30,874 nt of DNA from a virus. The notes beneath the pieces were generated by a model. The model saw only the letters and a program-made list of their open reading frames with translations, searched no databases and was not told the origin of the DNA. Positions 1 through 6,497 of this stretch are shown piece after piece. The stretch's first letter is position 1, and each line of letters starts with the position of its first letter. The translations under genes were made by a program, and so were the position numbers. The stretch covers positions 1-30,874 of the IMG/VR virus record IMGVR_UViG_3300020192_000058; one strand, written 5' to 3'.

Positions 1-20
1 CCTCCCCAGCCCCGCGTAAC

Positions 21-467
21 GTGGAGCTGATTACGGAGGATCAGCTCAAGGCACTCCGCGGCGTAATGGAGATCCACGACTGCAAGGTGCTGCTCGAAAT
101 CACGCTGGAACTTGAAGGGTTGGCGCTGGAACAAATGCCAAAATCACTCGCCGACCGTGTGATCACCGACCTCAAGCCGATTGTTCAAACTCACCGGGCA
201 CGGCAGGCCGCAACGGCAGTCGTGGCGACCTCGGCGCCCGCGCCGGCCGAGGCTTCACCATCAAGGCCAGGGGAACCGAAAACGCCATTCCCGGCGGCCG
301 TATCGAGCAAGCTCACTACGCATGAGGATAAGGTGAACGCGTACCTGCGGGCGCGATCTTTGATTTCCGCAGATCAAACGTGGCGCGACGCACCACCTGA
401 TACGGCTGAGAAATTGATCCTCCGAACTGACCAAATCCTTCGCGCTGCCGGCGTGGTACTCACATGA
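21..467 (+). CDS. Hypothetical early phage protein (148 aa)
   Basis: Function not recognised. The first 60 residues look like a compact helical domain beginning ITEDQLKALR. A low-complexity Ala/Pro/Ser linker follows (about residues 62-95) and then a second short helical domain. The N-terminal part is reminiscent of the helical tails seen after phage recombination proteins such as RecT or ERF, but this is only an impression. The GTG start at 21 was chosen because a TAA at 17-19 in another frame could be the end of the preceding gene, giving the tight spacing typical of this window. The frame is, however, open to the left edge, so the gene may begin upstream. Its last four bases overlap the next start (ATGA), so it is probably cotranscribed with the recombination genes that follow. 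Confidence 0.6.
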   Translation: MELITEDQLKALRGVMEIHDCKVLLEITLELEGLALEQMPKSLADRVITDLKPIVQTHRARQAATAVVATSAPAPAEASPSRPGEPKTPFPAAVSSKLTTHEDKVNAYLRARSLISADQTWRDAPPDTAEKLILRTDQILRAAGVVLT

Positions 468-1213
468 GCAACACCGAAACTCTGATAATCATAACTCCGG
501 ACGTTGCTCTTTCGACCGCTACAGCAACCGAATCGGCACGCCTTATTCGCGACCAGTTGCTAGCTGAGGCATCGACGATTTCAACCATCGCCGACGATCT
601 CGACAGGGATGCCGCAACGGAAACGCTGAAGAGTCTCAAGCGGTACAAGGACATGATTGAGGTTCAGCGTGAAGCCGCAAAAGCGCCAGTGCTGACCATG
701 AGCCGAGCCATCGATGCGCTCGCCAAGGATCTGTCCGGTCAGGTCACGTTTTCGTATGATCGCATTACTCGAGTGCTTGGTGAATACGAGTACGAGCAGC
801 GCCGAAAGCGCGAGGATGCCCGCCGTGTTGCTGAGGCTGAAGCAGCCCGCATTGCATACGAGGCCCAACGCGAGGCCGATGCGGTCCACGCAGCAGCCTC
901 GAAGTTGATACAGTCTACTGCTGTCGCAACGGAGGTTGCTGCAAAGGTCGAGGCGATCGAGCAGCAGGCGGTGTCAGCCATGATCGAGGTACGGCAGGCT
1001 GCGCACAACGTCGCCCCGAAAGTGGCGGGCACGGCATTACGCTCAACCCCAAACTACGAGGTAGAGGATATTGTGGCGCTGTATGCCGCTCATCCAACCC
1101 TCTGCACCATCTCCGACAATCGCCGCGCGATTCTTGCGGTGCTCAAAGATAATCCAAACCTCAAAATTCCTGGCATCCGCCACTGGCAGGACGCCAAAGT
1201 CACGCTCCGATAA
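464..1213 (+). CDS. Coiled-coil phage recombination-region protein (249 aa)
   Basis: No enzymatic motif is visible. The protein is mostly helical, with a long charged, Ala/Glu/Arg-rich coiled coil (about residues 95-180). A small C-terminal domain follows, with the pattern NYEVEDIVALYAAHP and, near the end, PNLKIPGIRHW. That C-terminal layout is familiar from phage proteins encoded beside RecT/ERF recombinases, exonucleases and DUF669-type ssDNA-binding proteins, which agrees with the neighbours here (ssDNA-binding-like protein, helicase, RusA). It is plausibly an accessory factor of phage DNA recombination or replication; that role is inference. The start overlaps the previous stop by four bases (ATGA), with no clear ribosome binding site. 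Confidence 0.8.
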   Translation: MSNTETLIIITPDVALSTATATESARLIRDQLLAEASTISTIADDLDRDAATETLKSLKRYKDMIEVQREAAKAPVLTMSRAIDALAKDLSGQVTFSYDRITRVLGEYEYEQRRKREDARRVAEAEAARIAYEAQREADAVHAAASKLIQSTAVATEVAAKVEAIEQQAVSAMIEVRQAAHNVAPKVAGTALRSTPNYEVEDIVALYAAHPTLCTISDNRRAILAVLKDNPNLKIPGIRHWQDAKVTLR

Positions 1214-1225
1214 ACAAACACAATC

Positions 1226-1729
1226 ATGAAAATCGACACAGCAGGCCTCCACGCGGTCACAGTTTCTGCACTTGAAATCGGGCAATCCGAAGCCGGAAAG
1301 CCCTACATAACACTGAATTTCGTTCGCAAGGAAGACAACGCAACTGCCGTAGGATTCCTTTCGTTGACGGACAAAAACGACCCGAACAAACTCAGTGAGT
1401 TTACATTCAAAACACTCCTCGACGCATTCAAATTCGACGGGGATTTTGAGCGGATCAACGAACAGGTGATCGGAAAAGATTGCTCAATCGTTACTCAGTT
1501 TGAGGATCGAAACGGAAAGGAACTGCTGCGCGTGCAGTACATCAACCCCTTGTCTTCGGCTCGTCCGCTCGAAGATGGGAGCTCGTTGCTCAAGCGGCTC
1601 AGTGCGCAAGCGAAGGCCCTTCCGCAAATCTATCGACCCGGATCGGCGCCGATCAGGCCGCAGTCTCCCAAGCAAACGCCGGCACCCGTATCAACGCAGC
1701 CCGCACCCGTAGCCGATCCATTCGCTTGA
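1226..1729 (+). CDS. ssDNA-binding-like protein (DUF669-type), SSB-like acidic tip
   Basis: This 167-residue protein resembles the phage DUF669/ssDNA-binding group. Residues 1-115 look like an all-beta OB-type domain, with a hydrophobic strand near 26-33 (KPYITLNFV) and a late segment IGKDCSIVTQFEDRNGKE followed by VQYINP. Residues 116-167 form a Pro/Ala/Gln-rich disordered tail ending in ADPFA. Bacterial SSB and many phage ssDNA-binding proteins end in an acidic, hydrophobic tip (for example DDIPF) that docks partner enzymes, so the tail probably serves the same purpose here. It would coat single strands during phage replication and recombination. The neighbours are a coiled-coil protein upstream and an SF2 helicase starting four bases downstream. 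The family call is from sequence feel, not a search. Confidence 0.75.
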   Translation: MKIDTAGLHAVTVSALEIGQSEAGKPYITLNFVRKEDNATAVGFLSLTDKNDPNKLSEFTFKTLLDAFKFDGDFERINEQVIGKDCSIVTQFEDRNGKELLRVQYINPLSSARPLEDGSSLLKRLSAQAKALPQIYRPGSAPIRPQSPKQTPAPVSTQPAPVADPFA

Positions 1730-1733
1730 TCCC

Positions 1734-3248
1734 GTGGAAATCCGCCCGTACCAGCACGAGTTCATTGATGCCACGTTGTCGTCTCTGGTTGATGTTGATC
1801 GAGTACTTTCGGTTGCTCCAACCGGAAGCGGAAAAACGGTCATGGCCGGAGAGATCATCCGGCGAGGAAATTGCCGGGTGCTGTTTCTGGCCGACGCTCA
1901 GGAGCTGGTACGGCAGGCAGCGGACAAGCTGGGCAAGTGGTCAGGGAAGAAAGCATCCGTCGAAATGGCCGACCACCACGCCGATCCTGATGCCCGGCTG
2001 GTGGTCGCAACCACGCAAAGCATTGCGCGGAGATTGGAAAAGTATCCGCCTGACGCATTCGGGCTGATAATTATTGATGAAGCGCACCGCAACACCCTCG
2101 GAGCACAGGCTCAGTCCATCCTGTTGTATTTTGCCGGGGCACAGGTGATCGGGCTCACCGCGACTCCGTACAGATCAGACAAAAAAGAGCTTGGATCTTT
2201 TTATCAGATCGTCGCACCGTGCGACGTTGGGCTGGTTCGTTTGATCCGCGAGGGTTGGCTTTCGCGGATCGTGATCAAATCGGTTGCCTCCGGGATCAGT
2301 ATCGACAACGTGCGGACGACCAAGGGCGATTACTCGGAGCGCGACCTTGGAGCGGCGCTCGCACCCCACATCGAAAAACTCGCCGACATCCTTTTGGAAA
2401 ACGCAGCAGACCGGCGAACGGTTGCGTTTCTGCCACTCCGTGAAACATCCAGGCAGTTTGTTGCGGCGTGTAATCGTAGGGGACTGCGGGCGGTGCACGC
2501 CGACGGGGAGGAGCGCGAAGGGATCCACCATTTCCGGACTGGCGAACCTGGTGTGATCGCGAACGCCCAGCTCCTCTCAACTGGATGGGACGAGCCTTGC
2601 GTGGACTGCGTATTCATCGCACGCCCTACGAAATCGTTCGCGCTGTACTCCCAAATGATCGGACGTGGAACGCGGATTTTCGATGGGAAAAAGAATCTGC
2701 TGGTTCTTGATCCGCTCTTCCACGCTGACACGATTGATCTGATCAAACCGGCACGGCTGATCGCAGAGACCGATCAGGAGGCATCCGACATCACAGCAGC
2801 AATTGAGGCAGGTAAAGGAGAGGTTGATATTTTTGATGCGGAGGAGATGGCAGCGAATCAACGCGAGTCCCGTCTGGCGGCGCGCATGGCGGAGGTCGCG
2901 AAGCGAAGGACGCGTACGGTTGATGCGCTGGATTTTGCATTGGCAATCCACGATGGTGCGCTGGCCGACTATGAGCCGGAAACCTCATGGGAGTCGAAAC
3001 CTCCGACATCAAACCAATTGATCTCCCTTGCGAATGCCGGATTTGATGGTGCGGATATCAAGTGCAGGGGGCACGCATCGAGATTGATCGATCAGATTTT
3101 CAAGCGGCGAACGATGGGGCTGGCCACGCCCAAGCAGCTGAAATGGTTGGTGAAGTTTAAGCACATTTCTCCGAATACTGCGACCTTCGCCGATGCGAAC
3201 AGTTTTCTGGATACTAAATTCAACAAAGGAAAGGACCAAGCAGCATGA
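1734..3248 (+). CDS. Superfamily 2 DEAH-box DNA helicase
   Basis: This 504-residue ATP-dependent helicase or translocase probably unwinds or remodels phage DNA in recombination and replication, like UvsW and RecG-type phage enzymes. Visible motifs: RPYQ near the N-terminus (Q-motif-like), Walker A PTGSGKT at residues 29-35, DEAH at 115-118, motif III TATPYR at 142-147, STGWDEP in the second RecA lobe, and motif VI QMIGRGTR at about 307-314. The C-terminal 90 residues carry RRTMGLATPKQLKWL, a helical pattern common at the end of phage helicases of this group. The start is GTG, four bases after the previous stop. The end overlaps the RusA gene by four bases, consistent with helicase and resolvase acting on the same branched intermediates. 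Confidence 0.95.
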   Translation: MEIRPYQHEFIDATLSSLVDVDRVLSVAPTGSGKTVMAGEIIRRGNCRVLFLADAQELVRQAADKLGKWSGKKASVEMADHHADPDARLVVATTQSIARRLEKYPPDAFGLIIIDEAHRNTLGAQAQSILLYFAGAQVIGLTATPYRSDKKELGSFYQIVAPCDVGLVRLIREGWLSRIVIKSVASGISIDNVRTTKGDYSERDLGAALAPHIEKLADILLENAADRRTVAFLPLRETSRQFVAACNRRGLRAVHADGEEREGIHHFRTGEPGVIANAQLLSTGWDEPCVDCVFIARPTKSFALYSQMIGRGTRIFDGKKNLLVLDPLFHADTIDLIKPARLIAETDQEASDITAAIEAGKGEVDIFDAEEMAANQRESRLAARMAEVAKRRTRTVDALDFALAIHDGALADYEPETSWESKPPTSNQLISLANAGFDGADIKCRGHASRLIDQIFKRRTMGLATPKQLKWLVKFKHISPNTATFADANSFLDTKFNKGKDQAA

Positions 3249-3691
3249 TCTCTTTTTTTGTCGCGGGCGAGCCAAAGGCGCAACCCAGACCACGACCGAT
3301 ACCCGGCAGGCGCGGAGTGTACAACCCCGCAACGGCCAACGAGTGGAAAGCACTGATAAAAGTAGAGGCCCAAAAGCAACGCGCGAATGAACCGATGGCG
3401 GGACCGATTGGCGTTGCGTTGGTGTTCGCGTTTGTGAGGCCGAATTCCCATTTCCGCGTGGTTGCTGGAAAGGTTGTGCTCCGCTCCGATGCGCCAATCT
3501 GGTATGCATGCAAGCCGGATATCGATAATTTGGATAAGGCCGTGCTCGACGCGATCACGGATTTGGGCGGGATCTGGCACGATGATTCTCAAGTTACGAA
3601 TCTTTTGACTGAAAAGCGTTGGGCGCAACCGGGCGAAATGCCGGGCTGCGCGATATCAATTGGGGAACTCGATAACAATACATCAAAATGA
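3245..3691 (+). CDS. rusA: RusA family Holliday junction resolvase
   Basis: This 148-residue endodeoxyribonuclease cuts four-way junctions symmetrically so that branched phage DNA can be resolved before packaging. The RusA signature is clear: an N-terminal GEPKAQPRPR segment, then KPDIDNLDKAVLDA with D92 and D94, and WHDDSQV with D113/D114. These correspond to the conserved aspartates that bind metal in RusA. The length is close to the usual 120-150 residues. The gene overlaps the helicase stop by four bases and its own stop overlaps the next start. A purine-rich AAGGA lies nine bases before the ATG, so this is one of the few genes here with a believable Shine-Dalgarno sequence. Confidence 0.95.
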   Translation: MISFFVAGEPKAQPRPRPIPGRRGVYNPATANEWKALIKVEAQKQRANEPMAGPIGVALVFAFVRPNSHFRVVAGKVVLRSDAPIWYACKPDIDNLDKAVLDAITDLGGIWHDDSQVTNLLTEKRWAQPGEMPGCAISIGELDNNTSK

Positions 3692-3891
3692 CGACACAAG
3701 AAACCAGCCACGAAGGAGAAATCACATGCCCGTTCTGCGGGCATGTGGCGAGTGAATCGTGGGCATGCACCCTGGACGCAGATGTGTTTGTGACCAAATG
3801 TGACGATTGTGGACGTCAGTTTTTATTCACCGGACACACGTGCGTTACGTACTCGACGACAGCAAAGGCCAACCGTAAAGGATCGAAATGA
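3688..3891 (+). CDS. Small zinc-ribbon protein (67 aa)
   Basis: This is a short protein with two CxxC knuckles, CPFC (residues 14-17) and CDDC (38-41), separated by about 20 residues. That is the layout of a zinc ribbon. A further Cys and His lie near the end (GHTC). Small zinc ribbons of this type are frequent in early phage regions, where they bind DNA or RNA polymerase or act as inhibitors of host functions; which applies here cannot be told. The start overlaps the RusA stop (ATGA). Its first codons (MTTQET) closely resemble those of the next gene (MNTQET), including a shared stretch ACACAAGAAAC. Confidence 0.8.
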   Translation: MTTQETSHEGEITCPFCGHVASESWACTLDADVFVTKCDDCGRQFLFTGHTCVTYSTTAKANRKGSK

Positions 3892-4214
3892 ATACACAAG
3901 AAACACAGTGGAATCTACTCAGTTGGCGCTTGCCTCAGGACGAGGAGTTCCCGGTCATGCTAGGAAGATGGGATTGCGACGTCTGGATGGATTATGCGTG
4001 CTTCAGTTGCTCGCAGCTGGCACTGTTCAGCAACAGTACGCACTGGCGGAGTATCAAAGCCGATCCGCCGCCGAAGGTGCGGACGCAGTGGGAGCTGGAC
4101 GAAGAGGCGTTTGAGGAGTGGTTTGTAACAGTGGAGGCAGGCAATCACACGCGCGGCGCGTGGCACGCAGCACTGGCACACGAACGCGCAGAGGTCAAAA
4201 GGGGGGCACCATGA
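3888..4214 (+). CDS. Hypothetical phage protein, DUF551-like pattern
   Basis: Function unknown. The layout is LPQDEEFPVMLGRWD near residue 15, a Trp-rich middle, then THWRSIKADPPP around residues 46-57. This recalls the small DUF551-type phage proteins, in which an opening 'LP.dge..v' is followed by 'tHWmplP.pP'. The C-terminal half is acidic and then basic (EWFVTVEAG, HERAEVKRG). There is no membrane segment or enzyme motif. A good Shine-Dalgarno-like AAAGGA sits about six bases before the ATG, and both ends overlap their neighbours by four bases, which supports it being translated. Assignment to the DUF551 group is tentative. Confidence 0.75.
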   Translation: MNTQETQWNLLSWRLPQDEEFPVMLGRWDCDVWMDYACFSCSQLALFSNSTHWRSIKADPPPKVRTQWELDEEAFEEWFVTVEAGNHTRGAWHAALAHERAEVKRGAP

Positions 4215-4768
4215 GAGTGCTTGTTGGGTGTGAGTTCTCAGGGGAGGTCCGGCGGGCCTTCAGAGCACGCGGTCACGAGGCATGGTCCTGCGACCTGCTG
4301 CCGTCCGAGGACGGATCACCACACCACATCCAAGAGGACATTCGAGGCGTGCTGCTCGAGGGCTGGCACCTGCTCATCGCCCACCCGCCATGCACGCACT
4401 TGGCCGTCAGCGGGGCAAGGTGGTGGGCATCCAAGCCTCCGGGCCTCCAGTCCTCCGCGCTGGACTTCGTTCGGCTGCTGCTGGATGCGCCTATCGAGCG
4501 GATCGCGGTGGAAAACCCTGTGAGTGTGATTTCCACCGCGATCCGAAAACCAGACCAGATAATCCAGCCGTGGCAGCACGGGCATGGAGAGGTCAAGGCG
4601 ACCTGCCTGTGGTTAAAAAACCTGCCGACGATACAACCTTCAAACATTGTGACCGGGCGAGCTGCGCGCGTGCACCGAATGGCCCCAGGACCGAACCGCT
4701 GGAAAGAGCGATCCCGGACGCTCTCTGGTATCGCTGCTGCGTTTGCAGCGCAGTGGGGTGGGAAATAA
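4211..4768 (+). CDS. Cytosine methyltransferase-like phage protein (no target domain)
   Basis: The 185-residue protein opens with MRVLVGCEFSGEVRRAF, a Rossmann-type first strand and glycine loop like the SAM-binding start of DNA methyltransferases. HPPCTHLAVSG (about residues 58-68) matches the position of the PPC catalytic loop of C5-cytosine methyltransferases. AVENPVSVIS (around 101-110) resembles motif VI (ENV). It stops after this core and has no recognisable target-recognition domain. Related short phage proteins are often labelled cytosine methyltransferase without proof. It could modify phage DNA against host restriction or act in nucleotide modification. The ATG at 4211 was preferred to an earlier in-frame GTG because it gives a four-base overlap with the preceding stop, has a G-rich run just upstream, and begins at the conserved residues. 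Confidence 0.85.
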   Translation: MRVLVGCEFSGEVRRAFRARGHEAWSCDLLPSEDGSPHHIQEDIRGVLLEGWHLLIAHPPCTHLAVSGARWWASKPPGLQSSALDFVRLLLDAPIERIAVENPVSVISTAIRKPDQIIQPWQHGHGEVKATCLWLKNLPTIQPSNIVTGRAARVHRMAPGPNRWKERSRTLSGIAAAFAAQWGGK

Positions 4769-4769
4769 T

Positions 4770-5030
4770 ATGAGCACCCAATTCGGGAATGACCGCACCG
4801 TGACCGCGCGCACGAAGCATGAGTGCGTATACTGCAAGACCGAGATACTGATCGGAGAGAGGTACGGGAAGCGGGCAGGCGTGGGCGAAAACAGGTTTTG
4901 GACCATGAAGTTCCACCCGGAGTGCGACGCTTACGCGACCGCAAATTGGAAGCCTGAAGACTGGAGCGATTGTGACTGGGAGGATGCATTGTTCGCACGT
5001 CCAATTCCGACGAGCGGGGGGACGCCATGA
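4770..5030 (+). CDS. Small Cys/His zinc-binding protein (86 aa)
   Basis: The protein contains CVYCKTEI followed about 26 residues later by FHPEC. This C-x2-C ... H-x2-C pattern is typical of LIM-like or treble-clef zinc sites in small phage proteins. The Trp-rich C-terminal half (ANWKPEDWSDCDWEDALF) is acidic. Role unknown; DNA or protein binding is likely by analogy. I chose the ATG at 4770 (one base after the previous stop) over an upstream in-frame GTG at 4743, because the earlier start would overlap the conserved end of the methyltransferase-like gene. The stop overlaps the next start by four bases. Confidence 0.8.
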   Translation: MSTQFGNDRTVTARTKHECVYCKTEILIGERYGKRAGVGENRFWTMKFHPECDAYATANWKPEDWSDCDWEDALFARPIPTSGGTP

Positions 5031-5428
5031 CCACCGAACAACAGCTAGACGCGGCCAACCACGAGATCGCTTTGCTCACAAGCGGATTCCACGCGGCCGC
5101 TCGGTGGATGGACGAGGATCGTGAAAAACTCACATCCGAACTCGCCACACTGCGCACGGAATTGGAGTGGCACGTCGAAGAGTACAAACACCTCACATCC
5201 GAACTCGCCGACGCCCAACAAAAGATTGAGAAACTCACCGCCGAACTCGCCACACCACGGAGGGATGCCGAACGGTTATACGCGTTGTCCCAGTCGTGCG
5301 AAGTGCATTTCTCCGCATCTGAGCAGCGGGCCATCGGCATGCTGCACAAAGACATCAAACTCGTCCGTGCGGCTAATCTCGCCGAACTCGCCGACAAATT
5401 AATCCTCAGCAACCCACGCACGCCATGA
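5027..5428 (+). CDS. Coiled-coil protein with heptad DNA repeats (133 aa)
   Basis: Function unknown. Residues 25-90 form a coiled coil of repeated units such as KLTSELA, HLTSELA and KLTAELA. At the DNA level the unit ctcacatccgaactcgcc recurs at about 5126, 5190 and 5231. The offsets are multiples of 21 bases, exactly seven codons, so the heptad register is preserved. A related copy appears near 5374. The remainder is a short helical tail. The N-terminus (MTTEQQLDAANHEI) resembles that of the next gene (MTLEKQLSEANKII), suggesting a local duplication. A run of G bases before the ATG could serve as ribosome binding site. Both ends overlap neighbouring genes by four bases. Confidence 0.7.
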   Translation: MTTEQQLDAANHEIALLTSGFHAAARWMDEDREKLTSELATLRTELEWHVEEYKHLTSELADAQQKIEKLTAELATPRRDAERLYALSQSCEVHFSASEQRAIGMLHKDIKLVRAANLAELADKLILSNPRTP

Positions 5429-5649
5429 CACTCGAAAAACAGCTCAGCGAAGCCAACAAGATAATCATTCGGCTCATCGCCGATCACGCCACTCTCGGTG
5501 CGGACAGGCTACGGCTCGACTGGATAGAGGAGCATCGACGCACCCTGCACGCTCTCGACGATGGAGGGTGGCAGTGCGGGCGCTGCAGAATGGGCACCGT
5601 AACAACCGCACGTGAAGCGATCGCCAAGGCCATGAAGGCAAAGCCATGA
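5425..5649 (+). CDS. Hypothetical small phage protein (74 aa)
   Basis: This belongs by pattern to a very common class of small phage proteins with RLDWIEEHRRTL in the middle and a final AREAIAKAMKAKP helix. Their function is unknown. A CxxC pair (CGRC, about residues 51-54) sits between these elements. The first 20 residues are a short helix related to the start of the preceding coiled-coil protein. Start and stop both form ATGA overlaps, so translation is probably coupled. Confidence 0.7.
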   Translation: MTLEKQLSEANKIIIRLIADHATLGADRLRLDWIEEHRRTLHALDDGGWQCGRCRMGTVTTAREAIAKAMKAKP

Positions 5650-6194
5650 GAACCCACGAGGTTGACGAGTTCCTTAACCGCTACTTTGCATGCCCGGAAG
5701 GGCGAGAGTTTGCGGCCGGATATTCCACGCTCCATGCGGCATGGGACGCCTGCGATCGCGTGCCTTGGCTGGTTTGGGCACGATGGCATAGCGTCCCGGC
5801 TGACCGGGAACAGCTGCGACTGTTCGCGTGCTGGTGTGTTCGCGAGACCCCGCTTGTGCACGGGCGGAAAGTTTGGAACCTGCTGACCGATCCACGGAGC
5901 CGAAACGCCGTGGAGGTTGCTGAGCGTTTTGCAGTTGGCGCGGCGACGAGAGAAGAGCTCGCAGTCGCCTACCGTTCCGCCCGCGACTTCCCCCTCTCCG
6001 TAGCAGCCGACGCAGCAGCCGACGCAGCAGCCGAGGCAGCCACATCCTCCGACTCCACCGCAGCCGCTGCCTACATTGCAGCAGCCTGCGCCGCATGCAT
6101 CGAAGCCGCATACGGTTCCGCTGCAGCCCAGACGTTCCAGCTCACGGAATTTCGCCGGAGGTTCAGCAACCCGTTCAAACCAGAAACACCATGA
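5646..6194 (+). CDS. Ala-rich hypothetical protein (182 aa)
   Basis: Function unknown. The body contains REQLRLFACWCVRETP, followed by AVEVAERFAVGAATREELAVAY. It ends in an alanine-rich helical stretch (AADAAADAAAEAA, about residues 120-150) encoded by short GCAGCCGAC repeats. This combination of a Trp/Cys-containing helix, the 'AVEVAER.A.G.AT.EEL..A' block and Ala repeats is a pattern I associate with uncharacterised proteins of Planctomycetes, Verrucomicrobia and similar bacteria, usually chromosomal. It may therefore be a host-derived passenger gene. It overlaps the previous gene by four bases. Assignment beyond 'hypothetical' is not justified. Confidence 0.7.
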   Translation: MRTHEVDEFLNRYFACPEGREFAAGYSTLHAAWDACDRVPWLVWARWHSVPADREQLRLFACWCVRETPLVHGRKVWNLLTDPRSRNAVEVAERFAVGAATREELAVAYRSARDFPLSVAADAAADAAAEAATSSDSTAAAAYIAAACAACIEAAYGSAAAQTFQLTEFRRRFSNPFKPETP

Positions 6195-6331
6195 CATCGC
6201 CGATTAAATTCGGCCATCGACCACTCTCCCGCGCAACGAAACTGTACAGGCGTCAAACAAGACCTGGGAACCTGTACGATTGCGCGGGAACAATTTTCAA
6301 CTGTGACAATGGATTCGAAAATCAGCGCTGA
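6191..6331 (+). CDS. Possible small ORF (46 aa), doubtful
   Basis: This short open frame begins with an ATGA overlap at the end of the Ala-rich gene, like its neighbours, and would encode a basic 46-residue peptide. Against it, the DNA here contains a conspicuous inverted repeat (6227-6289), and the frame overlaps the better-supported next gene by 23 bases. I list it because of the coupled start. The stretch may equally be a regulatory spacer with no protein product. Confidence 0.3.
   Translation: MTSPIKFGHRPLSRATKLYRRQTRPGNLYDCAGTIFNCDNGFENQR
6227..6289. repeat. Two-part inverted repeat (possible hairpin or operator)
   Basis: Outer arms are TCCCGCGCA (6227-6235) and its exact complement TGCGCGGGA (6281-6289). 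Inner arms are GTACAGG (6244-6250) and CCTGTAC (6271-6277). The loop is 20 bases. The arms are separated by 8 bases on the left and 3 on the right, so a hairpin would have an asymmetric internal loop. There is no T-run after it, so it is not an intrinsic terminator. It lies between the accessory-gene run and the replication genes, where an operator or RNA structure would be sensible. Confidence 0.55.
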
Positions 6332-6497
6332 AGTCCTTTCATCAATACTTAGACTTCAAGCCAAACCCCCAGCCAAGCCAGCCACACCACTGGAACAAAC
6401 CGGCGAGACCACGACAATTCTGCGCACGGGAGAGGTTTTCAGAACCACATCGAACGGCCGCACCGTTCAACTATTTCCTGCACCGCCAAGCAAATGA
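6309..6497 (+). CDS. Hypothetical small phage protein (62 aa)
   Basis: This small protein has a helical start (MDSKISAEVLSSILRLQ), a Pro/Ala/Thr linker and a short beta-like end (GEVFRTTSNGRTVQLFP). No family recognised. The ATG at 6309 was taken as start; an in-frame GTG two codons earlier is possible. Its stop forms an ATGA overlap with the primase-helicase start, which is the main reason to believe it is translated. It could be a small partner of the primase, but nothing in its sequence shows this. Confidence 0.6.
   Translation: MDSKISAEVLSSILRLQAKPPAKPATPLEQTGETTTILRTGEVFRTTSNGRTVQLFPAPPSK

Noticed and set aside
4118-4210. GTG-initiated extension of the methyltransferase-like protein
   Set aside because: It overlaps the end of the preceding gene in another frame. 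The conserved start MRVLVGCEFSG coincides with an ATGA overlap at 4211.
4273-5487. 404-codon open frame on the - strand
   Set aside because: It lies opposite five overlapping + strand genes with coupled starts and recognisable motifs. Its product is Ser/Arg/Cys-rich and low in order, as expected of a shadow frame.
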